Numbered from the stretch's first letter, positions 45,140 to 56,166 are shown. The stretch: 64,000 nt of DNA from Hyposmocoma kahamanoa (GCF_003589595.1 NW_020653337.1:3152963-3216962); one strand, 5' to 3'. Numbers and translations are program-made. The notes: generated by a model from the sequence alone, not told the origin.

Positions 45140-45225
45140 CACTGTTATCTCGCGGCTGCATCGGCCGGGAATCGAACTCGGTATCTGTGGTTTATATCAG
45201 TTCGGTGCTTATCTACTGATCTATA
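45140..45225 (-). repeat. tRNA-like SINE head, minus strand
   Basis: The minus strand has CTATAGATCAGTAG, then CGAGTTCGATTCCCGGCCG (box B) at the tRNA spacing. Anticodon arm not clear. Confidence 0.5.
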
Positions 45226-45410
45226 GTTTTTTTTGTGAATTTGGAATTATAAGTTTTATCATATACATGTTTCGAGTTAGCTTTTTGTCTATGTTATTAA
45301 TGTGAAGGATGTTGTAAACTTTTTGATAGCGATTATTCTTCATTCTTAACGTTAAAGATAATAAAAGGCAAATAAAAAGGAAGAATTAAATTTAAACAAA
45401 TGTAAAAAAT

Positions 45411-45668
45411 ATACCTTACTTATTTCTGACACCAAGCAGTAATGTCAGCATTACTGTGTTCCGGTTGAAGAGTAAAAGTGCTGGTGAAATTCCAGGCACA
45501 TGGGACTTATCAACTTATGTCTCCGGGTGACGGGCGCAGTGAGAGTGCCCATCGATCTTTGCGATTTTGAACTCTGAGTGGCACTACAACTGTTATGGAC
45601 AGGCGTGTAGCTTACCATCAGACGCACGACTTGTTCATCTCATCACTTGATATTATAAAAATAAAAAA
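45411..45668 (+). repeat. Rep-B, complete from the hairpin to the A-tail
   Basis: AAGCAGTAATGTCAGCATTAC keeps nine paired arm bases. 3' end CATCACTTGATATTATAAAA. Confidence 0.9.
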
Positions 45669-45692
45669 ACAAAAAAGATAATAAATTGAGTA

Positions 45693-45816
45693 GGGCTGGC
45701 ACGACAAGACACGACTTGCGTGAGTGCGACATGAAGCGCGAGATAATGCCATTCTCGCATAGAGATCGCGCGTTTTATGTCACTCCCGCGCTAGTCATGC
45801 CCTGTCGTGCCAGCCC
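45693..45816. mobile_element. MITE J, 124 bp, TA target
   Basis: GGGCTGGCACGACA and its exact inverse form the ends, flanked by TA on each side. Pairing continues loosely inward, so nearly the whole unit folds. Confidence 0.85.
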
Positions 45817-46044
45817 TACAGATATGCATAATAATTTCCATGGTAGTTTAGTAAGGCAAAACATCGATTGTTAGAGAGTAATAAAATAGATTGCCATTAC
45901 TGCCATACGCTTTGTTGAGACTCAACTGTCATCGCAACAATTTTAACAGACTTGGAGCCCTGGTGGCACACCGAGTATGGATTGTTATAGGTTATATATG
46001 TTATAGGAGCTATGGATTGATGGCGTAGAAACGAATGTTAGGTA

Positions 46045-46215
46045 TTTGCGATTGTTACACATAGGAAATGAAACTGTTCTTTCGGATCTAGATCATGTAT
46101 ATTTATACAGATCCCATGGTTAATCAGCCATACCTGCAGAGGGCCCGAAAGTCGATTTTGTTTGAAAAACAAATATACGGGATATGGTTTTGACGAAAGA
46201 GTTTCACTTCCATTA
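46045..46215. repeat. Foldback element I
   Basis: GCGATTGTTACACATAGG, AAATGAAACTGTTCTTTCGG at the left and GACGAAAGAGTTTCACTTCC at the right. Confidence 0.65.
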
Positions 46216-46261
46216 CGACTAATGTGTTTTTTTAATTTTTATCTTTTCACAGTTCCGTAGG

Positions 46262-46335
46262 GTTAGCACGGAAGAGCGCGACTGGCGGGAGAGCGACATA
46301 AACCACGAGATATTGCTATTCACGCACTTATTATA
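46262..46335 (+). repeat. Half of MITE J
   Basis: TAGGGTTAGCACGG, GGAGAGCGACATAAACCACG and GAGATATTGC match the left half of J at 45691-45745. The right end is missing. Confidence 0.6.
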
Positions 46336-46989
46336 GGTTTTTTTTACCACTATATGATTTCTTTTCATTTTCCCTAAATATCGGAACGTTTACACCGTCA
46401 GTCCACAACAAACGCTGACCATGACCATGGAGCGTGTAACCATTCCGGAATATCGGGAAAATAAAAAGAAATTATATCGTGGTAAGAAACCTGTAATTAG
46501 TGATAATCATTTAGTGAACCTTAAAATCTTCATTTAACTCGATTGAGGAGCTACAGAGCAATTCCGTTCAAAAATTGTGTGTTTTAAGTGACTACCAACA
46601 AAGCTTCGTTCGCTTCACTTGCTGCGCTTCGGTAAATTGGGGTTAGGAGATATACAGGACAATAATCTCCAGTAGTGGGTCGTGGATTAAAATATTATGC
46701 AACCTTGAGCGTTGTCCTTAATGTAAAATATCTCTATGTTATGCTGTGCTATCGTAAAATAATGACGATAGTGAATAAAATTACCACTATCACGCTGTTA
46801 TCGGGAGGAAACGCTCGTAACTACTTCCACATAAGATAACCATTTGGCTAATTACAATCTTGAATTTTTTTATACAATTTACAAACCGACAACGATGTAA
46901 GGGGCCAATAAACATTAAAGGCTGTAATGCGCAGAGCTGTAAATTCAGGCTATGTTCCCTTTTTGTACGGCTATGTTAATAGATTGAGC
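46336..46989. other. Unannotated stretch
   Basis: Nothing recognised. Confidence 0.4.
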
Positions 46990-47475
46990 AGGGCTAGGAT
47001 CATCGAGTATTTAGCCAGAAATAGAGACGAAATAAGGGCCATGTATTCCTGGTAACACATTAGCGATACAGCTCTTATAAATATCAACTCCCGTTTGCAG
47101 GCCAACGTCATTGTACGTCTCCGTATATTCCAAAAAATATTCTGTATTTATTGTAATAAAGATAATATCTCTAACAATGCCGTGCTGTTTTATTCGGTGG
47201 TGTGGGAAAAACAGCAAAACATCTAATTACAAAACAANNNNNNNNNNNNNNNNNNNNNNNNNNNNNNNNNNNNNNNNNNNNNNNNNNNNNNNNNNNNNNN
47301 NNNNNNNNNNNNNNNNNNNNNNNNNNNNNNNNNNNNNATCACATTTCATCGGTAATTAAATATTAAATATGTAATTTTGCATTTTTCGTCCATTATAGCA
47401 AACTCAAGTTAACTGGTCGATTTGAAGTGAAACAGTTGACGACACCCATTGAGGACACCCGTCAATTGTTTCGAA
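46990..47475 (+). repeat. Repeat R copy containing the assembly gap
   Basis: Left part to 47237 (GGTGGTGTGGGAAAAACAGC, AAAACATCTAATTACAAAAC) and right part from 47338 (ATCACATTTCATCGGTAATT) flank the N run. A GCTAGGATC, AGAAATAGAGACGAAAT block at 47001-47033 recurs inverted at 47548-47590. Confidence 0.65.
47238..47337. other. Assembly gap of exactly 100 N
   Basis: A round-number gap, conventionally of unknown size. The paralogous R copy at 24744-24760 has only ACGGA between the same flanking sequences. Confidence 0.98.
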
Positions 47476-47624
47476 CTCGGGCTAACCGATCGGAGCGCAG
47501 TTGTCATCGTAATGATTTGGCAGAATAGTTTTCAAACAAATTAAATGACATTTCGTCTCTATTTCTGGTTATGTACTCGACGGCTAGGATCTTCCAGTCA
47601 TCTTCAAATTTGTTATAATTATTA

Positions 47625-48190
47625 ATAACAAAGATCGACCACTTAGAAAAATTCATTCGATCGGGCTGGATTCGAACCAACACCTTCAGGAAATCCGTGC
47701 CAGATGCTCTGCCAATTAAGCCAACATTCGAAAAGCAGACGTTACGAATTTTTCTTTGTGCAAGAAGCACCACAAGCAGATCTTTCTTTTTGGTTTCTAA
47801 CGACTCTAACGACTAACGACTCTTTGACGTAACGCCACATGTGAGAAATTTATTTCTTCAGTCAGAAAGGTACTTTTATAGCTACCCTCGCTGACTAGAG
47901 ATGTCACTAAAATTTTAATGTAATAATTAATGTATAAAAATAATATAACTGCCTCCGTGGCTAGACGGTTACCATGCTGGACTGCCACGCAGAGGTCCCG
48001 GGTTCCATTCCCGAGCCGAGAGAAATATTTATATGGCCTACATTTATTTCTTTTGTGAGTTAGGGTGTAACTTGTGGTTGTCTAATTGTGTGTGGCCGTT
48101 ATTATTATAATAATTAATATATAAAAATAATATAACAAAATTGTGGAGTAATTTCACAAAAAAATAATTGAATATCTTGGCAATAAACAT
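47625..48190 (-). repeat. Composite repeat H, split by SINE-A
   Basis: Minus strand: TTGGCTTAATTGGCAGAGC (box A), GGTTCGAATCC (box B), then TCTTTGTTATTAATAATT. The upstream unit TGAAATTACTCCACAAT is found at 48138-48170, beyond the SINE-A. Confidence 0.8.
47950..48107 (+). repeat. SINE-A nested in H with 29 bp target duplication
   Basis: Box A is CGTGGCTAGACGG, box B GGGTTCCATTCCCG (one change). Flanks 47921-47949 and 48108-48136 are the same 29 bases except one. The 3' part after TTGTGGTTGTCTAATTGTG is missing. Confidence 0.9.
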
Positions 48191-48616
48191 AAAAATCTTA
48201 CCTATTTTTTTTTTAATACTGTGTAATCTGATACTTGCAACTAAAACGATTTACTCACCAATTTGACTACAAATATTAGTTATACAGCACATTAGTAGTC
48301 AAATTTGTTTTGTATTATAGGTTTCACGTTTCTTTATGCATTTTCTATAGGTACATTCATACAATATGAACGCGAAGCCGGCTGATAATGAACGTGATAG
48401 AACCCAGTGATAACTCCCCTTATCACCGCATCAGGATCCGCCTCGCTGCGGACACAGCATACATGACCCCCCTCGCCGGTTCACACACAAACATCGTCGT
48501 AATCATTGTGTTCGTATTTGACATTAAAAGAATAACGACCAAAACGGAATAAAAACATTAAAATAGATGAAGACAAGAAGAAGAAAAGAGATTTTGATAA
48601 TAGATACAGTAGCTAT
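48191..48616. other. Unannotated stretch with GATA-site cluster
   Basis: Apart from the cluster listed next, no feature recognised. Confidence 0.4.
48383..48425. promoter_or_regulatory. Cluster of four TGATAR sites
   Basis: TGATAA (48383), TGATAG (48395), TGATAA (48408) and TTATCA (48420, the inverse) within 43 bp of locally GC-richer DNA. This fits an arthropod GATA-factor enhancer but is unproven. Confidence 0.35.
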
Positions 48617-48703
48617 GGACATCCTTGTGAAAGAATTCGTCCAAGGAAGTTCTGGGACCTTATCTATTTCTACCGGCAAACAGAAATGTGAGCATTATTG
48701 CGC
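48617..48703 (+). repeat. Rep-B 5' fragment
   Basis: CATCCTTGTGAAAGAATTCG to GAAATGTGAGCATTATTGCG. Confidence 0.75.
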
Positions 48704-50408
48704 TCACACCCCGGACACTCCATACAACGGTCGAAAATTATTTACCTACTACTACTACATACAGCATGGCGCTATCTGCACACGCGCAAATGTGTGCGTG
48801 AAATGGCAGGGTTACCCATCACTTTCTTGCACTATTATGTTACGTGATCAGGGCGGCAACATAGCGAAAATGCTAACGCGAATCTATTATCTATGATTCT
48901 ATTAATAGAATCCAGAATCCTAATAATTACACATGTCAATTTATATCGATATAATATTATATTTTTCATTAATTCACTAACTGGAGTAATATTGAAGTTT
49001 TATTTAAAAATATATTAAAAGCATCTAAAATGTTATATTTTGGACATGTCGGATAACCGCATTTCATAGAAACTTAACATCGGAATTCCTTCATAGAAAC
49101 TCCGGACATAACTCGTTCCATAGTATTGTGAGAGTCCACGTGTCGGCTCCGTATGTCAGACGGGTAGAACGCACAGATTGAAATTCTTTGTTTTCATACT
49201 TTGCAGTATGAGTAACGTGACCGTAATTATTCTTTTTTTATTGCATTTATTATTCTTTTAAAAATAAAACACATGTTTATGATAGTTACGAAATGTTTAA
49301 CGTTTAAAAAATAAAAAAAACTGTTGAAAATGTTTAATGGTAAAAAAAAATAATGATTGAACTAACTAATCTTGTGTAGCCTGGTGTCAGCACACCTTTA
49401 CAATTTTTTGATTAATGTAAATTAATGTCACGTGTATCCTTTTTTGTCAAAGCGGGACAATGTTAAGTATTTTGGAGACAGCGGGACACGAAGCTTAAAA
49501 GCGGGATGTAGGGTCACGTTAGCTATGAGTGACGAGAAGTACTGGTACGAAACATTCATAAATGTACACACGTAAATAAGAAATTCAATTCATAAAGTAC
49601 ATACCGCCAGAATTAGTAACTGTTCTTCCACTGGGCTACCGATCCCTTTCACAACTGTTGAATTGTAATAGCACCGCATTTCGTTTGAACCTTAACTATA
49701 ATAATAACACTACAGTCTTAACAAAAAAAGGTCAACAGGTCATTGACCTAACATATTTAATCTATCGAAATACGCTATCAAATATCACGTTCAAATTACC
49801 CAACTATCACTAACAATCAAAATTAATCTACTGATTACTCAAATGATTTATCGCGCCGTCTTTTTCGATCGCAAGACTGGATACGGGAGGAAGAGAGACA
49901 GAAGATGTGACAGTAACTTGACAGTGACAGCGGCTGTCAAAACAGTGACACGCCACACGTAGTTGGAATTTCGAAATGTATTTTGTTACTGACATATGAT
50001 AGTTAAATAACGTTTTAGATAATATAAATATTGTGTATTAATTATTTATGTACTTTTTATTATAAGTTTATTATGTACATGTCTTTCTTATATCCCAAAC
50101 TGTGAATAATAATAAGAATAGGTTGCCTATTTAATAGTCCCACTGCTGGGTATAGGACATCAGTCACCATTATATCTGTTATAGAGAGCTATTGATATCC
50201 TACAGTCAAGAAAACTAACAAACTAAACGCTCCAGACCATACCCGCAAACCTAGACAAGCCTTTTTCTTTATGATTACCATTGTACCTATGTCATATGCT
50301 TGTTTGTAATGTACTGTGATTCAGCATATAAACGAGTAATCTATCTATCTAAAACGAAAACATCGTATTTCCAAATTTAAACTTAGTTTTATACACATTA
50401 AATGTCTC
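48704..50408. other. Long unannotated stretch
   Basis: 49440-49520 has three spaced AGCGGGA words (AAAGCGGGACAATG, ACAGCGGGACACG, AAAGCGGGATGTAG), possibly a transposon end. 50135-50175 is a reverse W LINE fragment (AATAGTCCCACTGCTGGG). Confidence 0.4.
49909..49955. promoter_or_regulatory. TGACA/TGTCA motif cluster
   Basis: TGTGACAG, TTGACAG, TGACAG, CTGTCA and GTGACA in under 50 bp. TGACAG is the known core for TALE homeodomain proteins (Hth/Meis/TGIF). A regulatory role is only a suggestion. Confidence 0.3.
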
Positions 50409-50998
50409 ATGCAGCCGTAGACGCATACCACACCTAGAGGTGGTGATGATTTTATACCGATTTATCGGATATCGAAGTTATAACAGGTAAAAGAACTAAT
50501 ATTAATTGCTATTTCGGTAACTACTCTAGCAAACCATAAAGTTTGTAATGCCTGGGTCTGTCATTTAAAAAAAATAAACAACTTCAAAAATACGTCACGA
50601 CAATCGTGTGTGTTATTGTTTGGGCTGGTGATTTCGGTGTTTATTTATTGAAAACATACCGTAAGTAGCGTTTTTTAAGTCTACCCTGAATATAAATGTT
50701 TATAAACTATACTTTAAGGAGTAATTTCATGGTAAACGTTAGAACCACTCAAACGGAATATTAACATATTTATCCAAGTACACCAATAATTTCATTAGTG
50801 CTTTTTAAGTGCAGGATTTGCGGTGTATTACTGCATTTTATTTGCGATGTTTTTGTTGGTAGTACGGAGAGTATTTATAGTTATTTAGTTTAGTAGTTAA
50901 ACTTGTAGTTAAACTTGTATTTAAACTGAATGCTTTTCTAATTTGCGAAACCAAATAGCCGCCATTTTGCGGTAGGAGGAGCGCATCGCGTGAGTGGT
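50409..50998. mobile_element. Element F, second copy, left end missing, 93 bp insert
   Basis: Parallels 21610-22098 closely (GCAGCCGTAGACGCATAC, then TCTAGCAAACCATAAAG and onward). Between them 50429-50521 is extra, with TAC repeated at both borders. The left inverted end is absent; the right end reads ATCGCGTGAGTGG. Confidence 0.8.
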
Positions 50999-51123
50999 AA
51001 TCAAATATGGACTTTTTGTTTAGTGACAGTATTAATTTCAACGTGACATGTATGAAATAAATATTTAGAGGAACTCAATTTATTATTGTATTTTGTTTAG
51101 TTTAAATTTTAATTAAAAACTTA

Positions 51124-51376
51124 GTAGCAGAGGACCTCCTCGTGAAAGAGATCATCGTTAAGTCGTAATGTGAACATTACTGCGCTCCGGTTTTAAAGCG
51201 TAAGGGTGCTGGTGAAATTACAGGCACATGGGACTTGTTAACTTATGTCTCAGGGTGACGGACGCTGCCCCTCAGATCTTAGTGTATTAAAGCTCTAAAT
51301 GGCACTGCAACTGTTATTGACACGCGTGTTGCCACTAGACCCACAATTTGTCCCCTCACTTGATATCAAAAAAATA
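51124..51376 (+). repeat. Rep-B, both ends present
   Basis: AGTAGCAGAGGACCTCC to CCTCACTTGATATCAAAA. The CCAGGGAAGT-to-GCC block is deleted. The hairpin reads GTCGTAATGTGAACATTAC. Flanks AAAACTTAG and TAAACTTAT are a possible decayed duplication. Confidence 0.85.
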
Positions 51377-51959
51377 AACTTATTTAAATAAAATCTTTCG
51401 ATAACTTACGATAGGTGAGTCAGGTAATGCAAAAACTTGTTACACTAGAATTATTTATAAGTTAGACTTTTCAATGAGATCTGAATGTAGAGATATAATT
51501 ATCATAATTCACTTAACTTAGGTAGTAAATAAATACGTGGCAAGGTTAGAAAAAAACGTTTGCTTTTGCAGGATTTTCAGAAAGAAAAGCCGTTAAATTT
51601 CGAAAAGCAATTAACTTCTACAAGAGGTCGAGTCGTGATTGCGAGTATGTCAACTGATTAACTTTTACTGTTTACTGATAAAACTGTTTTTAATAATCTG
51701 CGTTGTTTTTTTTGCAAAAACGCTAATTTAAATTCAAAATATCGTTGTTTTTTAGTAAGCAAATTGCATTTGTAATGTAACTGTTAGGTGGTTTTTCCGC
51801 AACATGAGATACTAGGCGGTACGTCGATTCTCTACCAAAGTGTAGCACTATTTCTTATTTTTACTGCTGCCATCTATGGGAGGGCTCTGCTACATACCAA
51901 GTGGCAACTTTGGACTAGCAGTCGCACCACCAAGCACCATATCTTTCTATGTTAGTTTT
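51377..51959. other. Unannotated stretch
   Basis: Nothing recognised. Confidence 0.4.
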
Positions 51960-52665
51960 GATTATAGTGACCCTCCCTACTTACCCTTAGGGCATACGAG
52001 AGGGACACTATAACCTGTGCGCGCACAAGAACCTTACAAGTTCAGGTTCTGATCCCAGATCAGCCAATGTACAGGGTTCTCATAGACCTCTGTTACTTGA
52101 CTTCATCCGGTTCTTCGAGAGGCCAGTGCCTCGGGAGAGCCGCCCCGGGTGCACGTACAGTACCCTCCCTATTTTCCAGATAGGTACCGGAGCTGTAGGC
52201 ACGCTCACTTTCCGGTTGCGCATTGCACAGCTACCAGTCCACCGCTAAGTCGTCGATTCTGAGTCCACTACCAAATCTCCTCAGCGGCGGCGGAGCTGTA
52301 AGGCACGCTCACTTCCCGACGCCGAAAAACGACGTCTCTCCAGTTCCCAATAACCTAAGCGGCTGGAGGGACCGGAGGATATCTAGCTTATCCTCTACTA
52401 GCTCTCCGGGCTAGTGCCCGAGATGCCAGTCGCAGCGTCTTGCGACAATATCCGGACATAGCTTCCAACTTAAAGGGCAAGTCACGTGCCCCGCGCATCT
52501 CCTCGCATACAGGCAGACCGCTACTAAGACCCGCTAGCTGCTCACGAGACAGACGCCCCGGATACATGCAATGGCGGAGGGCTTGGCCCGGACGCCCGCT
52601 GTACCCTGGTCTTCCCGTCGAGCCCGTAGTCTCTCCGGAAAACCCTATGTTTCGGGTCAGTAGAT
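51960..52665 (+). other. GC-rich block of unknown origin with an open frame
   Basis: About 700 bp clearly richer in GC than either side. GAGCTGTAGGCACGCTCACT (52191) recurs as GAGCTGTAAGGCACGCTCAC (52292), about 100 bp apart. A plus-strand frame from 52350 to the stop at 52667 (about 105 codons, Arg- and Pro-rich, e.g. RRPGYMQWRRAWPGRPLYPG) has no family I recognise. It may be coding sequence or UTR of an unidentified LINE, given Rep-B pieces immediately downstream. Confidence 0.4.
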
Positions 52666-53136
52666 AGGGACAATCGCACCACCAGTTCGTCCCGTCATTT
52701 AGTATAATAGCAATAAAGCTACCTATTTCCGCCGCCAAGCAGTAATGTGAGCCTTACAGCGTTCCGGTTTTTTTTATAATACTAAGTGACGGTACGAACA
52801 TGTCGTGTGCCTGGTGGTAAGCGTCACGCCTGTCCCTGACAGTTGCAGTGTCACTCAGACCTTTAAATCACAAAGATCTGAGAGGCACCACCAGTTAACC
52901 AGCACCTTTAGCCTCCAAAACATTACTGCGTTGCAGTTTCGAAGGGTAAGGGTGCAGGTTAAATTACAGGTACACGGACTTGTCAACTTATGTCTCAGGG
53001 TGACGGGCGTAGTCGCAGTGCCCCTCATAGCGTTGTGATTTAAAGTTCTAAGTCGCATTGCAACGGTTATGCAGAGGCGTGTCGCTTACCCCTATTCGCA
53101 CCACTAGTTTATCCCGTCATTTGGTATCATAAAGTA
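52666..53136. repeat. Cluster of four Rep-B fragments in mixed orientation
   Basis: Plus tail 52666-52700; plus 5' piece 52717-52769 with the left hairpin arm; minus piece 52768-52920 starting at its T-run; then plus 52910-53136 from ACATTACTGCGTTGC to TTTGGTATCATAAAG. The order implies repeated insertion into, or rearrangement of, one site. Confidence 0.8.
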
Positions 53137-53329
53137 ATCTCGATAAGGTTTAATTTTGCACGTACGGTTGCAAAGTCACTTATTATAGTATCGAAACCGA
53201 TATTTCGATATTACAAATTAAAACCTTATTTGAACGATTTAACGTTGATTTTGAATGGAGTATTTTGACTTTTACATTTAACACCGCACTTCAGCGTCTT
53301 TCATATACGTATTAATTATAATTTTTTTA

Positions 53330-53540
53330 TAAAAAAAAACGACAATAAAAGCTCTTGGAATTACATCTATTTGTCAAGTTTTATTGAGATCGATTACCGG
53401 CAAGTGCGCGATATTGGATTCATCCCCTAGTTTGCCACCCTTAGAGGTGGAATATTCTTCAAAATCGGTTCACAAATGAGTAATCGGGTAACATACATAC
53501 AAAAAAAACACAATCGTATTGAGAACCTCCTCCTTTTTAG
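53330..53540 (+). repeat. Element D copy
   Basis: CGACAATAAAAGCTCTTGG, GAGATCGATTACCGGCAAG, CACCCTTAGAGGTGGAATA and GAGAACCTCCTCCTTTTTAG. The middle is shortened. Confidence 0.75.
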
Positions 53541-53579
53541 ATGTCCATTGCGCCACAAGTCAATTGCGGCTGTGGCATA

Positions 53580-53822
53580 AGCTGAATGAAGTCCTTTTGC
53601 GTACGCCATAACCGCACACACGACAGTACAACATTTGTAGTTGTTATATTTAGTATTTTTCTGTTGTGCTCTTTGTTTGTTATTGTCTTATTTTATATTA
53701 TTTTAATATTGTTAATTACGTCTTTTTGTTTTGTTTTGCTTGTCTAAGTGGTATAAATATTTTTTTTTGTATCTATGTGTTGTGGCGTTGCAATAAATGT
53801 CTATTCTATTCTATTCTATTCA
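53580..53822 (+). repeat. Likely LINE 3' UTR ending in ATTCT repeats
   Basis: T-rich run with TTGTGGCGTTGCAATAAATG followed by about four TCTAT/TTCTA units (53796-53820). A short microsatellite end after AATAAA is typical of RTE-type LINEs. Confidence 0.5.
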
Positions 53823-56090
53823 TTAAAAAGATGTATTATCTTTTAATATTAAACTCCAGGCTTTCTTTATTAGACAGAACAAAAGACAGAAACATTTGAA
53901 AAAGAAAATTGATCCATTTGTATCCATAAGTCCGTCAGCCAGGCAAGTATACATAGTAAATTCGAGTGCCAAAAGCTCACGACAATATGCAATGTTAGTA
54001 GATTTCATAAAAATCAGTACTACAAAGTATCATATAAAATAGGGTCCAACAATGTCTCATTTAAATGATGGGCTAACAGAAAGCGTCTGAACTTTAATTG
54101 TGCTGCTGTAAGGTCCACAATCACATTTAATAAGAGCGATAAAATTATCAAGATATTTATTTTCTTCGTGCTGATTCATAGTTTCTTTTTTTTAACTTAA
54201 ATTGTAACTAGTGACATAACAATGAAAAAACAAAACACGAAGAAAAATCTTTGAGAAACAATTTAGTTTATGATTTTCTTGTGATAAAAACACAAGAAAG
54301 GATATTGCTATTGTTGCTCCAATTTTATAAATATAATTAATTACATATCAAAGTATATTTATCAAAATAATTATTATGGTAATTATCACTCAAAACCCTG
54401 CAATAAATACTCAACAAGCCTCGGGCATAAGGTCGAAACTTATTTACATGTAACTATATTTAGTACAATACAAAATAATAAAGAAGTTATTAAATATTTT
54501 GTAGTCGCTGTCATTGTATTTTATAACGTTTTTGTGAGCGATATAGTTATATTCGTATTCTGTTGTATTGTTAACAATGTAAATAACCGCTACAAAACAA
54601 ACCAAGACGCGATAAAATAAAACAACGAGATAAAAAAATCCTAACGATTTTCTTATCGAGTTTCCCAGAAAAGGCATATAATAACTACCAAAGATAAAAT
54701 TGTATTTAAAATTGTAGTAGGTACGTTCACATGTTATAAGACTGCACATGATTCGTAACGTTTATCAAAGCATCTTATTGTTCATTGTTTGTTTGATATA
54801 TCGAATAAACTTAATGTTTATAATATTATATTTGTCGTTACAAATACTCTTCGAACAAAACTAAGGATGTTATTTGATTTTTGTGAAAAGAAAAACGAAA
54901 GTAAAGATTTTAAAATTGGAATACGAAAATTAAACAAAAAACCGTAAATCTTAGTTCAAAATTGGATCAATAATAATTTATGCAATTTTGAAATGAAAAA
55001 CAAGAGGGGCAACTTCACATAAAAATATTTTCAAATGTAAACATAACTCACACATGTTTTTGTCTCGAGCGCCACCTGGCGGCAATTCTGCACACGCCAG
55101 CTCAAGCTGTTTCAAATAACGCAACCACAATAACATCACAACAAAACTTAATTTTCGAACGTTCGAGCCGTCATACTTTTGCCGCGTAAACAGAGTGACT
55201 GGCTGGTGTAGCTCTCCCCTCCCTCTAATTCACAGACGGCCGCTCACACACAGACAGTAACACACACAGGGAGTCCTTATCAGGTTGGTTTAACTAGCAA
55301 TGGCCCGAGATGCTATCACCCGCTCGCGGTAACGTTGCATTGAAAGATAAAGTCGCGATCCTATCGTTGTTTGAATAAACTTGTATAAAATGTCAAATAA
55401 AAAGCAAACCATAAACGTGGGGCGATTTTTTTTAAAGATTATGAAGAAGAGATGCTCCGGAAATTTTTAGATTATGGTTGTCAAAAGATGATTTTTATTT
55501 GCCTATTTGCTTATGATTTTTTTTAGTAAAACGATATAAATTTCAAAACTTTTTAAAATTTATTTAATACTTATCAACCTTTATACACTTACATATACTT
55601 ACGCATTTACAATATTTTACATATACAAAGTTTTTATTAATATGTAATTAAAGTTACCAAATTTTATGAAAATAATTAAAATCGCCTATTTAGTTTTCAT
55701 GTCCATTATTTTTACCAATATTTTTCTTTTCTCTTACTTTTTTGTTGACTGTGCACAAAGCAATTTACTTCATTTTTTTATTAATAACTAGAAATGGCCC
55801 TCTCTCTGATAAGCCTATAGATAATGTAGTTAATCTTTTATTCGATACTTTTTTGTCTTTTTCAATAGGCATATTGAAATCTGTAACATGTATATATTTG
55901 ATTTTCTTGATATTGTAAAATGTTTTTACTAGGGTGTCAATTGGTCTCGCAATCTTTAAATCATAATTAACACTTGATTTCTTATTTTTTATGTGAATAA
56001 CAAAAAATATATAAATTTGGGCGGTAATCCCATACGACTTAATATATTTTTTTAATAGATCAGATTATAGTACAGTCTTGATTGATAAAG
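53823..56090. other. Longest stretch without recognised repeats
   Basis: About 2.3 kb, AT-rich, containing no copy of the families above that I can see. A GC-richer part at 55060-55340 includes the CTCF-like site and CACAGACGGCCGCTCACACA. It is a candidate for conserved single-copy DNA. Confidence 0.4.
55069..55077 (-). promoter_or_regulatory. CTCF-like site
   Basis: The minus strand reads CCGCCAGGTGGCGCTCGAG, containing AGGTGGCGC, the core reported for Drosophila CTCF. A single 9-mer match. Confidence 0.3.
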
Positions 56091-56166
56091 AATCGATTCA
56101 ACGTTATCGATCTCGGAGTAGCTCTATCGATATCGGTAAAGTGCTATCGGTGATTGATCATATCGT
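56091..56166 (+). promoter_or_regulatory. CGAT-rich module 1
   Basis: AATCGATTCAACGTTATCGAT, then CTATCGATATCGG, GCTATCGGTGATTGATC and ATATCG. Four or more CGATA words in both orientations. Related modules at 58490 and 59862. Confidence 0.4.

Noticed and set aside
50429..50521. Complete hAT element inside F copy 2
   Set aside because: One hAT-like end (CTAGAGGTGG) but no inverted partner and no 8 bp duplication.
52440..52667. 75-codon frame as a host gene
   Set aside because: No family recognised, GC-rich block of uncertain origin, and repeat pieces follow immediately.
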